A DNA stretch of 64,000 nt from Poa pratensis (GCA_947311845.1 CAMZMU010000040.1:65901564-65965563); one strand, 5' to 3'. Shown: positions 47,916 to 60,759, counted from the first letter of the stretch. The notes: generated from the sequence alone by a model not told the origin. Translations and numbers: made by a program.

Positions 47916-49510
47916 TGATACGTCTCAAACGTCTCTATAATTTCTGATGTTCCATGTTGATATTGTACCAATTGTTACATGTTTTATATACACTTCATAG
48001 CATTTTTATGCATTTTCTGGGACTAACCTATTAACAAGATGCCACAGTGCCAGTTCATGTTTTCTGCTGTTTTTGTATTCCAGAAAAGCTAGTCTGGAAA
48101 TATTCTCGGAATTGGACTAAACTTGGACAGAACCTCCTATTTTTCCAACACGTACACGGAGTCCAAAGGAGAGACGGAGGGGAGCCACGAGCCAGCCACA
48201 CCATGGGGCGGCGCGGCCCCTCCCCCAACCGCGCCGTGGGGTGGTGTGGGCCCCACGGGCGACTCCAGCCGCCGCCCTTTCGCCTATTTATTCATCTTCA
48301 CGGGAAAACCCTAGATACCCGAGCCATTATCCACCAAAAGTTCCAGAGACGCCGCCGCCGTCAACCCTAGCTCGGGAGGGTTCAGAAGCTCTTCCCGGCA
48401 CCCTGCCGGAGAGGGGAATCATCACCAGAGGGCTCTACATCACCATGCCTGCCTCCGGAGTGATGCGTGAGTAGTTCATCCTTGAACTACGGGTCCATAG
48501 CAGTAGCTAGATGGTTGTCTCTCCACTTTATGCTATCATGTTTAGATGTTGTGAGCTGCCTATCATGATCAAGATCATCTTATTGTAATGCTACATGTTG
48601 TGTTTGCTGGGATCCGATGAATATTGAATACTATGTCAAGTTGATTATCAATCTATCTTATATGTTATTTATGATCTTGCATGCTTTCCGTTACTAGTAG
48701 ATACTTTGACCAAGTAGATGCTTGTAACTCCAAGAGTGAGTATTTATGTTAGATAGTGGGTTCATACCTCCGGTAATCTGGGAGAGTGACAACAACTTCT
48801 AAGATTGTGGATGTGCTGTTGCCACTAGGGATAAAATAACCGATGCTTAGCTTAAGGGTGCGCCGTTAGGTCTAATGCATTTGTTTACATTACGCACATT
48901 ACTTAATGCGATTATCCGTTGCTTGCAACTTAATACCAACGGGGAACTCGGATGACAACCTGGAGGTGGATTATTAGTCATAGACGCTGTTGGATAACGG
49001 TCTATATATTTTGTCGTAATGCCCACATGAATATCATAGTAATCATCATGTCATATATATGCATTGTCATGCGCTCAATATTTTGTCAATTGCCCAGCTG
49101 TAATTTGTTCACCCAGCATGTTAGTTATCTTTTATGGAGAGACACCACTAGTGAACTGTGGACCCCGGTCCATTCTTTTACACTGATAATACAACCGACT
49201 GCAAACATTGTTCCTTTTCATCCTCTGCAATTTACTACTATTTTCCACATCATACGTTTAATCCTTTGTTTTCAGCAAGCCGGTGAGATTGACAACCTCA
49301 CTGTTTTGTTGGGGCAAAGTAGTTTGATTGTGTTATGTGCAGATTCCACGTTAGTGATCGAGTAAACGGCGCCACCAACAACCTTCAGAAGTGATTTCTT
49401 GCTCCTACTGGTTCGATTAAACCTTGGTTTCATACTGAGGGAAACTGCTGCTACACTGCTTCATACCTTCCTCTTGGGGTCTCCCAACGAACGTGCGATC
49501 CACGTCATCA
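47916..49510 (+). repeat. Left LTR
   Basis: 1595 bp, TG...CA bounded. It contains a GC-rich block (about 48170-48440) with TTTCGCCTATTTATTCATC, a candidate TATA region, at about 48277. Confidence 0.95.
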
Positions 49511-49521
49511 AGCACTTTTTC

Positions 49522-49539
49522 TGGCGCCGTTGCCGGGGA
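49522..49539 (+). other. Primer binding site (tRNA-Asp)
   Basis: TGGCGCCGTTGCCGGGGA is complementary to the 3' end of plant tRNA-Asp. It lies 11 bases after the left LTR. Confidence 0.88.
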
Positions 49540-49992
49540 GTAAGAGGATTTCTGCAAGGGGAGTTTCACGCTTCCAATCTCTTTACTTTGTTATTGTCTT
49601 GCTTAGTTTATTTTTATCTTGTCTTGTTTGCTTTATTTATCAAAAACACAAAAAATTAGTTGCTTATTTCGAATTGTTACTTTCAGTTTTGTTATCATGT
49701 CTTGCTCTGCTCCTTTTTCCGTAGTGCCACCCGTGGGAGAAATTATTACTTTTAGACAGAAAAGTGGGGAATCCTTTAGGAATGCCTGGGGAGTACACTC
49801 TACCTCTCTCTGTTTTTATTTTGTTTTGTCTAGTTTACTTTTGTCTAGTTTTATTGTGCTTAGTTTATTTATGTTTAGTTGTGTTTTGTTTAGTTTACTT
49901 TTGTTTAGTTTGTTTTTGTTTTGTTTTGTTTTTCTTATATATTCGAAAATCCATAAAAATTGAAAAACCGAAAATCTAAAAAAACTGTTGCT

Positions 49993-50442
49993 ATGGAAGA
50001 ACATGCTAGAACCTCTATGTTTATAGAAGCTAAAGAACTATATATAAAGTATATAGAATCAAGAGAGGGTAAAATCTTGAGAGGCATGTTAAAAAAGTTA
50101 AAGCAAATCGCTAAAATTTTGCTTGAACGCCATGATATAAATTGTTATTCTGAACAACCTGATAAACATCTTAAATTCCAATGTGGCTTTAGTGAAGAAG
50201 TTTTAATAATGAACTATCATTGGAATAACTATATTCATTTTGGAGTTGAACAAGTAGAACAATTTGTTTTATTTATGGGAGCTTCTGAGATAGATTCCTT
50301 CATGGCTAAAAATTATGAAACTTGTGTTGCTTGTAATAAACTTAAAGAAACAGTCTCTTTTATCCTTGATTATTGCTTAGAAAATTTCAGCAATAATTTG
50401 TATATCATTGATTATAAAGAGAGACTCATTAATGCACAATAA
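49993..50442 (+). CDS. Retrotransposon ORF of unknown function, 149 residues
   Basis: The start at 49993 (MEEHARTSMFIEAKEL) was chosen over the upstream in-frame ATG at 49960, which adds an 11-residue Lys-rich leader (MKNRKSKKTVA). The protein is mostly helical and charged, with a Cys pair in ETCVACNKLKET. No gag, zinc-knuckle or pol motif. It lies where gag would be. Confidence 0.5.
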   Translation: MEEHARTSMFIEAKELYIKYIESREGKILRGMLKKLKQIAKILLERHDINCYSEQPDKHLKFQCGFSEEVLIMNYHWNNYIHFGVEQVEQFVLFMGASEIDSFMAKNYETCVACNKLKETVSFILDYCLENFSNNLYIIDYKERLINAQ

Positions 50443-50454
50443 TGTACTCACAAT

Positions 50455-51273
50455 TTGCAGGAACATGTGGAAGAAGAAATTGCTGAAACTGAAAGCTCAT
50501 TGGATAAAAAAGAGGAGGAGAGTGATGAACAAAAGGAGGAAGAATGGATTACCTACCCATGCCTACCTTCTAATGATAGTAACTCTTTAACTCCTACACT
50601 ATTTGATTGTCCTCCATGCGTATCAAAGGAGGATGAATGTTATGTTCCTGTGGATTCTCTTGAAATAGTTCCTATAAATGAAACTTGTGGAAATAATTAT
50701 GCTACTGTTATTTATGATAATCCATTCTATTTTGATAAATCTTATGAAAATCCTTTATTTGTGCCTAATTTCGAAATGCATGGTAATGAGAAAGTTTGCT
50801 TAGAAAATGTTTATGATAAAGCTCTAGATGATGGTCCTATGTTGCTTGATAATATTATGTATTCTACTATTGAGAGTGATCAATCATCTAGTTTTAATAT
50901 TGTTAAAGGTGGGTTTGAAAGTTTTAATCCCACTATTTTGGAGCTTGATAAAAATTATGTGTTTGTAGATCATGAAAAGCATGCTTTATGTGATAATTAT
51001 ATTGTTGAGTTTGTTCATGATGCTACTGAAAATTATTATGAGAGAGGAAAATATGGTTGTAGAAATTTTCATGGTACTAAAACACCTCTCATGTTGAAAG
51101 TTCTGAAGTTATTTTTGTTTTATCTTCCTATGCTTGTCACTTTGTTCTGTATGAATTTATTTGTGTACAAGATTCCTATGCATAGGAAGTGGGTTAGACT
51201 TAAATGTGTTTCGAATTTGCTTCTTGATGCTCCCTTTTGCTTATGTGAGCATCATAGAAAATCTCAAGCCTAG
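50455..51273 (+). CDS. Retrotransposon ORF with acidic N-terminus and one membrane segment
   Basis: 272 residues. Residues 3-30 are very acidic (EEEIAETESSLDKKEEESDE). The middle is rich in Asn, Asp and Tyr. A single hydrophobic stretch at about 214-238 (KVLKLFLFYLPMLVTLFCMN) is followed by a basic, Cys-containing tail. It starts 13 bases after the previous stop in another frame, and a tttgcag just before its second codon could be a splice acceptor joining the two frames. A membrane segment is unusual for an element with no pol. An envelope-like role is only a guess; I recognise no family. Confidence 0.5.
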   Translation: MQEHVEEEIAETESSLDKKEEESDEQKEEEWITYPCLPSNDSNSLTPTLFDCPPCVSKEDECYVPVDSLEIVPINETCGNNYATVIYDNPFYFDKSYENPLFVPNFEMHGNEKVCLENVYDKALDDGPMLLDNIMYSTIESDQSSSFNIVKGGFESFNPTILELDKNYVFVDHEKHALCDNYIVEFVHDATENYYERGKYGCRNFHGTKTPLMLKVLKLFLFYLPMLVTLFCMNLFVYKIPMHRKWVRLKCVSNLLLDAPFCLCEHHRKSQA

Positions 51274-53821
51274 CTAAAAGGCATTAAAGAAAATCGCTTA
51301 TGGGAGACAACCCATTATTTTATTTCTGCAATTTTTCTTTTCTTTTTGAGTCAAGGAGTTGTTTACTTCTGTAACAATTCCTTTGTATCTTTATTTTATC
51401 GCATTGTTGTGCCAAGTATTGCCTCTAATAGGAAGATGATGCTAGATTTGGATTTCTGCGCAGGAACAGATTTCTGCTGTTCACCGTTTTACTTCTGTAA
51501 AATCACAGAAAAATTATTTAAATCTGCAAATTTTTGTGCGTGATCCTCAGATATGTACGCATCTTTCGTTAGTTTAAAGTTTTTCGATCTGAGCAACGTA
51601 AGTGCCTCGAAAAAATTCGTCTTTACGACTGTTCTGTTTAGACAGATTCTGTCTTTTATTTTTCGCATTCTCTCTTTTACTAGTGTTGAGTGGAATTCTT
51701 TTTTAGGGTGAAGAGCTTCACATAACATCAGTGGCAGTAGTTAATGTTAAAAGTAACGGTCATGTTTGTGTCCTTATAGAACATGTGAGTTTTTGATTGT
51801 GCACTAACCCTCTAATGAGAATTACTTGAGTTTGGTGTGGCGGAAGTTTTCAAGGGTCAAGAGAGAAGGATGATATAATGTGATCAAGAAGAGTGAAGAG
51901 CTTAAGCTTGGGGATGCTCCCATGGATCACCCCAGCATATTTCAAGAAGACTCAAGCGTCTAAGCTTGGGGATGCCCAAGGCATCCCCTTCTTCATCAGC
52001 AACTTATCAGGTCATCTCTAGTGAAACTATATTTTAATTCTTTCACATCATATGTGCTTTACTTGGAGCGTCTGTGTGCTTTTATTTTCAGTATTTTATT
52101 TTTCTTATGGTCAACTTGATTGGACCCTAGCATTCTTGATTGGGAGAGAGACACGCTCCGCTTTTTCATATGAATACTCCTATTCTTCACTTATACTTGT
52201 TGAGTATTCTTATCTAGCTATTGCTATGCTTTTAGCTCCTGTTTTGCATGCATCTCTTATTCAGAGCTGTTAGTTCTTTTAAAGAAAGTACTCTCTTGCT
52301 TCACTTATAATTGTTTGGAGAGTTTATGTTGAAATAAATTGATTGGTGTTTGGTTGGAACAGAAAATGTTGCATGTGGTAGATGGTATAATGGAAAAAGC
52401 TTACATATTCTTGTAGATCACTGTATTGGATAATTTGATACTTGTCAATTGTTTTGAGTTATCAAGTAGTTCATGTTTAAGCTTTTGTATCATGTAGTTA
52501 AAACCTATTAATGAAGAACTACCGTAAAGCTCGTTGAAATTTGGTTTGCATGATTGGTATCTCTAAGGTCTAGATATTTTCTAGTAAAAGGGTTTGGTTA
52601 ACAAGGAAGACAGTGTAGAGTCTTATAATGCTTGCAATATGTTTTCATATAAGTCTTGCTGTGTCGGTTGATATCCTGTGTTTGCTTCAAATAACCTTGC
52701 TAGCCTAAACTCTGTACTGAGAGGGAATGCTTCTCGTGCATCCAAAACCTTGAGCCAAAATCCATGCCATCTGTGTCCACCATAACTACCTATATGTGGT
52801 ATTTCCTTGCCATTCCAAGTAAATTTTTCATGTGCTACCTTTAAACTATTCAAAAATTATTACTCCTATTTTGTGTCAATGTTTACCAAGCTCATGAGGA
52901 CGGGGTGGATGTCTTTATGTCAACTGTCAAACAGACTTTACCACCGGACTAGCGGCATATACATCCGCTTATCCATTAATTTTGCAAAAAGAGCTGGCAA
53001 ATGGGGTGCCCAGTCCCAATTAATTACAACTTTAACCGCTTAATTCTCTTCACATTTTTGCCCTGATTTATCAGTCAAGCAATGACAAACAGTGAAATAT
53101 CTGCATGTGTAAACAAAAGAGAAGAGGGATGATCTGCCTTGCTGGTAGAAATAACGTCCTTCATGGGAGCCGCTCTGGTTGGCAGGGGTCATATTGTACT
53201 TTCCATTTTCTGATTCGTTGACAATTAACAAACACCTCCAAAACTTATTTTTACTCTCTATATGATTTCAAAAACTTAAAAAGCTCTAGCACATGATTTA
53301 ATCCCTGCTTCCCTCTGCGAAGGGCCTTTCTTTTACTTTTATGTTGAGTCAGTTTTCCTACTTCTTTCTATCTAGAAGCAAACACTAGTGTCAACTTTGG
53401 TGCAACAATTTTTATATGCTTGTATATTGCACTTATTATATTGCTTTGTGTTGACAAATATCCATGAGATATATATGTTGAAAGTTGAAAGCAATTGCTG
53501 AAGCTTAAATCTTCCTTTGTGTTGGTTAAATACCTTTTACTTAGAATCTATTGCTTTATGAGTTAACTCTTATGCAAAACTCTTTGATGCTTGTCTCGAA
53601 AGTACTATTCATGAAAAGTTTTTGCTTATATGATTCAGTTGTTTGCTCATTATCTACTTGCTAGCAAACTATAGACCATTGACCTGGATCACTTCATTCA
53701 TAACATGTGCTTTACAATACTATTTGATCAAGATTATGATTGTAGCATGTCACCTCAGAAATTATTTTGTTTTTATCGTTTTACCTACTCGAGGACGAGT
53801 AGAACTAAGCTTGGGGATGCT
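51274..53821 (+). other. Non-coding 3' half of the retrotransposon interior
   Basis: No long frame with a domain. The word AAGCTTGGGGATGC occurs at 51904, 51962 and 53807; the last copy is the purine tract beside the right LTR. Confidence 0.6.
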
Positions 53822-55398
53822 TGATACGTCTCAAACGTATCTATAATTTCTGATGTTCCATGTTGATATTATACCAATTGTTACATGTTTTATATACACT
53901 TCATAGCATTTTTATGCATTTTCTGGGACTAACCTATTAACAAGATGCCACAGTGCCAGTTCCTGTTTTCTGCTGTTTTTGTATTCCAGAAAAGCTAGTC
54001 TGGAAATATTCTCGGAATTGGACGAAACTTGGACAGAACCTCCTATTTTTCCAACACGTACACGGAGTCCAAAGGAGAGACGGAGGGGAGCCACGAGCAG
54101 CCACACCATGGGGCGCGGGCCCCCCCCGCGCCGTGGGGTGGTGTGGGCCCACGGGCGTCTCCAGCCGCCCCTTTCGCCTATTTATTCATCTTCACGGAAA
54201 ACCCTAATACCCGAGCCATTATCCACGAAAAGTTCCAGAGACGCCGCCGCCGTCAACCCTAGCTCGGGAGGGTTCAGAAGCTCTTCCCGGCACCCTGCCG
54301 GAGAGGGGAATCATCACCGGAGGGCTCTACATCACCATGCCTGCCTCCGGAGTGATGCGTGAGTAGTTCATCCTTGGACTACGGGTCCAGCAGTAGCTAG
54401 ATGGTTGTCTCTCCACTTTATGCTATCATGTTTAGATCTTGTGAGCTGCCTATCATGATCAAGATCATCTTATTGTAATGCTACATGTTGTGTTTGCTGG
54501 GATCCGATGAATATTGAATACTATGTCAAGTTGATTATCAATCTATCTTATATGTTATTTATGATCTTGCATGCTTTCCGTTACTAGTAGATGCTTTGGC
54601 CAAGTAGATGCTTGTAACTCCAAGAGTGAGTATTTATGCTAGATAGTGGGTTCATGCCTCCGGTAATCTGGGAGAGTGACAACAACTTCTAAGATTGTGG
54701 ATGTGCTGTTGCCACTAGGGATAAAATAACCGATGCTTAGCTTAAGGGTGCGCCGTTAGGTCTAATGCATTTGTTTACATTACGCACATTACTTAATGAT
54801 TATCCGTTGCTTGCAACTTAATACCAACGGGGAACTCGGATGACAACCTGGAGGTGGATTATTAGTCATAGACGCTGTTGGATAACGGTCTATGTATTTT
54901 GTCGTAATGCCCACATGAATATCATAGTAATCATCATGTCATATATATGCATTGTCATGCGCTCAATATTTTGTCAATTGCCCAGCTGTAATTTGTTCAC
55001 CCAGCATGTTAGTTATCTTTTATGGAGAGACACCACTAGTGAACTGTGGACCCCGGTCCATTCTTTTACACTGATAATACAACCAACTGCAAACATTGTT
55101 CCTTTTCATTCTCTGCAATTTACTACTGTTTTCCACACCATACGTTTAATCCTTTGTTTTCAGCAAGCCGGTGAGATTGACAACCTCACTGTTTCGTTGG
55201 GGCAAAGTAGTTTGATTGTGTTGTGTGCAGATTCCACGTTGGTGATCGAGTAAACGGCGCCACCAACAACCTTCAGAAGTGATTTCTTGCTCCTACTGGT
55301 TCGATTAAACCTTGGTTTCATACTGAGGGAAACTGCTGCTACACTGCTTCATACCTTCCTCTTGGGGTCTCCCAACAAACGTGCGATCCACGTCATCA
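53822..55398 (+). repeat. Right LTR
   Basis: 1577 bp, near-identical to the left LTR. Small deletions in the GC-rich block account for the shorter length. Confidence 0.95.
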
Positions 55399-55403
55399 AA
55401 TGA

Positions 55404-57830
55404 CTGTTATGTTGTAGCATATGATAAAATGGTATTGTAACTTCATTTTCTATGCCCAACTTTAAAAATATTATAATTATTTATATTGGATAGTGTAAAA
55501 CTTCTATGTCCATGAAACAACATTTTCTTGAACTAGTGTTACATTCAGCTACAAATGATTACACTATTTTTAAATAACTAGAGGAACCTTTTATATGAAT
55601 TGCTATAGCACACACATGGATACATGTCTCATGTCCATTCTTCCTGTTGTACTATGATTGCATAAAAATCCTCACTTTGGACAGGTAGAGTCAAACAATA
55701 TAACTTCGACTGTCAATAGTTTAACATTATTTGGATAGAAACCCTGAAGATAATATGTAGATTTATCTAAATAAATTATGTGGCATATACATCTTTTTGT
55801 TGAAAATTTGCAAATATACTACGATAGAAACTGGTGGCTAAAGTTTTATTTTGAAAACTATGCCAATGACCCGAATGATATTTGTTCAGAAGATTGAGCA
55901 ACAGTTCACTTAGACAATTATATGCAATATTATTTACAAGCTATGAGAACATTGTATATGATCAATTCATGTTCTCTACATCCAAAATAATGACATATTA
56001 ATGCCAGTGGGTGTTTTATTTACTAGGTCACGATAGGGTGATGCTTATTTGTCTTTATTTTATTTCTAAACGTGTCAGAGCTTAAGAGAAAACGTTAAGA
56101 TATTTATCCAAAAAAAAAATGTGCAGTGGTGGTTATGCTAAATGAGTAAATGGTAAGTTTTTGGTGTGTGTAGGGATCTTAAACGGTGTTTGATATGAGA
56201 TTTAAATGGTGGCTTCTGTTACCTGGTTTGGGTAGACTCCATCTTTTTTCTTGAAACTCTTTTTTGTTCGAAAAGGATACCCATTCCTTGTCTTTTTTTT
56301 TGTTTTTGAAGTGACACATTCCTTGTGTTGAAAGAGCTACACGTTGCATCCTTACGTGAAAGAAACCAATAATAAAATGATAATGCAAGAGCAAGCTGAC
56401 GCTGAGGCTTTGCCTCAATAGACAATGCAGGCACGAGATATAAATAATGGACTTTAAGACAAAGCATGACTTGGAATTATTATTTTAAGAAAATCATTCG
56501 CGTGATCACGGCAAATAGAACAAACCGATTACTCGTCAAGCTAGTTTTCCACATCCTCCGCCTCTCAGCTGCTCCGTGCCTTCTTTTTAGTTTTCGTTGC
56601 GGATCCGTACGAATAAACAAAGCAATTACACGGCACAACAAGTGCAGATAAGGATTGGCACACGTTTTATATGGATTCTCTCTTCGCATAAAAACATGCC
56701 AACCCCTATCCGGCTCTTTGTCTTTGACATTTTCTTTATCTTTCTTCAGGGACAGGATGTCGACGACGTATACTTTATCTAATCCATTTGACCAGAGTCC
56801 AGAGGCACGAATGCATTCATGTTGTCGGATGCGATGAGCCGATTTCTGTTATCAGAGCGATGTGGACGAGTTGATGTCACTGCGTCAAATGAATCTCAGC
56901 CAGGGGTTTAAATTTATATTTCTGTAATTGTTTTCTGATTTCCTGAATAATTGGGACTTTCAGCGAATAATTGCACGCAGCAAGTTCATAAGTGTTATGC
57001 TCCTAACTGTTTATGCGAAGGAGCTGAAATTCAAACGGTGGAGTCGGGGAACTATGTTTGTGTTATCTAAATATTTCGGATTTTTCTGAACAATTTGATT
57101 TTTAGTAAAAAATGACGTGTTGTGGCCGAGGAGACAGATGGTGACGTGGCATTGGCAATGTGGTCTTTGCCACATTTCCTCGGACTTGTCGCTGTTGAAA
57201 TAAAGAAGGGTTTGAAACAAATATTGGCAAGAATATCCGAGAGAACAAAAATCTACTCTCGCGGTACCAAAGAGCTCAAGTTTTTCACACCGGCAAGCCC
57301 CCACAAGGCCACAAGGCGGCCTCACGATTAATATTACAACACAAGATGGACAGGAGACATGCCCCATTGCAAGGATTTCTAATTTTTCAGGCATGCTAAT
57401 ATATTTTGCTCCAAATATTTTAGGGCAGCCCTGAAAATAGCGCCAAGTGCGGCAAATATACTACACTTGAGCTGCCGCCGCAAATTACAAAATAGTTCGA
57501 CCGATGCTACATACTACTCTATTGAACATAGGTAGGACCATTGTAAATAAAAGGTTTCCCCTAGGTCAGTCACCTTCTGAAAATCAGCATAGAGTAGTGA
57601 ATTTCTCAGTATACAATAGGGGCACAAATCAGCATACAGTAGTGGATTTCTCAGTAGATGGAAACAAGGTGCACAAATGAGTATACACCGCAAGGTTTCT
57701 CAAAGACACGTTCTGACTGTAGGCAAGGTTTCCGATAACACATTTTGAACAGGAGAGCAATTTGAACACTACAGCAGCAGCAGTGAGCACTTCATTTATG
57801 AGATTATTTGTCATTCCTTGACCGCATCCA
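55404..57830. other. AT-rich spacer, no gene recognised
   Basis: Short frames only, none with a domain. The part close to 57830 is probably the 3' UTR of the F-box gene. Confidence 0.45.
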
Positions 57831-60759
57831 TCAACAGATAATTATCTTCACGGACGAGGACGGTCCACTTGTTGTTAGTCGCTCCTTAATCCGACGCCTG
57901 CTGGATTCGTCCGGCTGGGATCTTTTTGGGGACTTGGGGTCGACGGCATCGCACGCATCGCAGGTCATACTTTGCAGCTCGACTCTCTTCAACCCCGCAG
58001 CTCGCTCCATGACAAGCCTAATATACTTTGTTACCTTGTCTTCATCCTCGAACCCTATCATGATCAGGGACTCCAATTTCAGATGTTTCAAATCCTTCGA
58101 TGGTTCCCACACCACGTTGGTCTTCTCGGCAGTGTCCTCGGATGTTTTGACACAGTAATGTCGAGCCCGAGATAACTTCATGCATGGAGACAGAAAATTA
58201 AAAACATATGTTGTATTAAGACTTTGCCGCCAACCCAACACCCAATGCAGGACAATATAGAAAAATCTTTGCCATTTTAAATTGTGCATCAAAATATTAA
58301 TTGAAGTTTTTACATTAATATAGAGTGTTTGGAGGAATTTGCATGAACCAAGCACGTAAGATGATTTTCGTACGATCTGTGTATGACAGCGCCTAACAGT
58401 CATCAACTTTGTTCACTGCTCGTTTATGATGGCATCGTACAAAAATCGTATACAGAACTATCACTATCGTATGCAAAACATTTCCGATCCTACATACAGT
58501 AAGACAAATGAGAATGCTTCCGGGATTCCTACGAGACTACAGCCATATTGCTCCTATTTGTTGAGCTGCTCACATGTTTCTATGTTTATCTCGACCAAGA
58601 TACTTTGTAATAAAGAGTTTTAATAAAGAGGGTGATGTGCATTACTCAATGCAGATGCCAGCCCTTTTCGGAAAACAGAGGAATTTTTGGAACTTCCAGC
58701 AAGAGTTTTTGTCTTGCATCGATATATTGTTTAGCTGCAAAATTCGTACGAAGCATTGAAACTTACTTTTGCATTTCATCATTCATATAATACAACTCAT
58801 GTGTTCCCTACATCCCAATGACAAATCCGACCTGTAAGCACTAGTTGTAATATTTGTTTTAGATTGAGTTGGTGAGTGGCTGAGAATCAGATCGAGACGG
58901 AGACTTTGTGTTGGCACACTGCAAATTTTATAGGCACTGCCGGGACGCCCTAGAGGCTGAAGCACTCGCTTTTCGTGAAGGAATAGCGGTCTCAGTTGAT
59001 GGCTCTTATGATTCTGAAACAGGGGAGGCAGGGACAGCTGCTGTTATTCGTGATGCTAACGGAGACTTTGTGTTGGCACACTGCAAATTTTATAGGCACT
59101 GCCGGGACGCCCTAGAGCCTGAAGCACTCGCTTTTCGTGAAGGAATTGGAGTTGCTTTAGAGTATACAGCGCAGTCTTTGGTTGTTCAAACCGACTGTGC
59201 TAATCTTGCAAAGGTACTGAAGGAAGGGACGATGAACAGATCGCACATTGGACACCTGGTTGATGACATCAAGGAGAGGATGGAGGGAGGAAGGGAGCTT
59301 GTTATAAATGTGATTAAAAGAACAAACAATAGGGTTGTAGATCGTCTAGCTTATCTATCGAGGGTTGAGCATCAAACCGATTTGTGGTTGCAGGATGCTC
59401 CTGATGCTCTAGCCGAATTTCTGGCTACTGATTGTAATCCTATTTCTGATTAATAAAGCTCCCAATTTATCGCTAAAAAAAGATCGACTTGCCGTTATTT
59501 TGCGAATGCTAATCTAGAAACATGCATACCATACCAGAATGAGTCATATCCAAGTTAAGATGTCGATTAAACTACAAGAATGTAGAACAGACTTACTGTA
59601 AAACATTGCAGGGCAGGTGCAGCTTCAAGGATAAACAGTGTCCACCTCAGATCACACTCTGGAAAGATACAGCGAAGCTCCACATCGGTCAGGTTGCGGA
59701 ATATAGCAATGAGCTGCTTCGGATGTTCTGGCTGTATCCAAATCTGCAGCAATAGAAGAACACGAGCGCAAAGGCTGAAATTGGTAGAGAAGAAGAACAT
59801 ATCATAGTATTATGCAAATGCAGTGAAAATTTGAACAAATTAAGTTACCATTTGGCAGTTAAAGTTAAGATGCAGTTTCGACAGGTTCCTAGTATTCATT
59901 GAGAAGAACTCGCTGAGGAGGAATGGTGGCTGCCACTCCTTGGCATGAGAACCGAGGGCCACCCTGCGAAGCTCAGGTACGTAGCCGAAGCACAGCGGGG
60001 CGTTCTCGGAGCGCCAAGAACGACACGCCAGTCGCGCGAGCTTTGGACAGAGACGAGCTCGATACGCGTGCACCTGAAGCTTATGAAGCAGAGCTCCTTG
60101 ATTGCAGAGTTGGGCACGTCGATCTTGAGCGCAGAGTGCCTAGCCAACCTGCAGGATCTTAAGGATAGGTACTTGAGCTTATCGCAAGCGCCGAGGAGGC
60201 TGGGCAAGTCGGAGTCCCCGAACTGGAGGCTCGTGAGAGATAGGGCTTTGAGCCAGCGGAAGGCGGCGGGGCATGCGCGGAAGAATGACATGAACTGCTG
60301 CCCCAGCTCGGTTTGCCGAGGGCGAGGGGTGATCAGGTGAGAGGAGGGCGGAATTAACTTGAGCTCGAACCGGTCGGTCTCACCACGGCTCACGGTTTCC
60401 TCGACGGCGCGGCCAATGGATTCCAGGTGAGGGACCGACAAGTAGAAGCAGAGCCGGACGGTCTTGACGGCGCGCCTGCTCTTGCAGTCAGCCTGATGAC
60501 ACGCTGGCAGCAGCAACCTGCACACCGCACCCGTGAACGCGTCCATGGTGTCGAGCAGCGTGGTGCCCTGGAACTTGCCGACGTCGAGGCACAGGCGCGA
60601 GAGCTGGTGGGGGAGGTGCCGCCACCGCGTGGAGGCCACGCCGGCGCGGACCGCCTCATGCAGGCGGAGGCGTTCGAGTATTCCGAGGAGGAGCTCGTCC
60701 GGGAGCGCGCTGATTCTATCTGTATCTTGGCCGATCTTGGACGGCGGCGGTGTCGCCAT
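57831..60759 (-). pseudogene. F-box/LRR protein gene with a one-base frameshift in exon 1
   Basis: F-box proteins recruit targets to SCF ubiquitin ligases. Exons from the start: 59849-60759, 59597-59743 and 57831-58175, with GT/AG introns. The N-terminal F-box reads DRISALPDELLLGILERLRL, then AGVASTRWRHLPH. LRR-like strands follow (LKALSLTSLQFGDSDLPSLLG, LKYLSLRSCRL). Near 60045 the frame breaks: after RCTRIELVSV the expected PKLARLACRSWRSENAPLCF continues in the neighbouring frame, as if one C were lost. Downstream exons stay open and end with the usual grass F-box/FBD-type tail (NVVWEPSKDLKHLKLESL, YIRLVMERAAGLKRVEL, SSSVKIIIC). A LINE fragment lies in intron 2. It is either a young pseudogene or a functional gene with a sequencing error. 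Confidence 0.85.
58896..59480 (+). mobile_element. 5'-truncated LINE fragment (RNase H domain) in the F-box intron
   Basis: Flanked by AGATCGA at 58889-58895 and 59481-59487, with a short A tail. The 181-codon frame (58908-59453) holds an RVT_3-type RNase H domain: VSVDGSYDSETGEAGTAAVI with the first Asp, EALAFREGI with Glu, and VVQTDCANL with the next Asp. An 88 bp segment (58897-58984) is repeated at 59059-59146 with one mismatch, so the peptide AHCKFYRHCRDALE occurs twice. Confidence 0.85.

Larger units (their letters stand above)
47916..55398 (+). mobile_element. LTR retrotransposon lacking gag and pol (7.5 kb)
   Basis: Two long terminal repeats start TGATACGTCTCAAACG and end CCACGTCATCA. 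The 5 bp duplication AATGA lies at 47911-47915 and 55399-55403. A tRNA-Asp primer site follows the left LTR and a purine-rich tract precedes the right LTR. The 4.3 kb interior has two open frames of unknown function but no protease, reverse transcriptase, RNase H or integrase. This fits a large retrotransposon derivative (LARD) mobilised by a Gypsy-type relative. By hand count the two LTRs differ by about 27 substitutions plus several indels over about 1.58 kb. Confidence 0.95.

Noticed and set aside
49816..50004. Asn/Lys-rich minus-strand frame in the retrotransposon leader
   Set aside because: It is the complement of a low-complexity TTTAGTTT repeat and not a plausible gene.
57011..57394. 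127-codon minus-strand frame near 57200
   Set aside because: No motif, no splice context and biased composition; likely chance.
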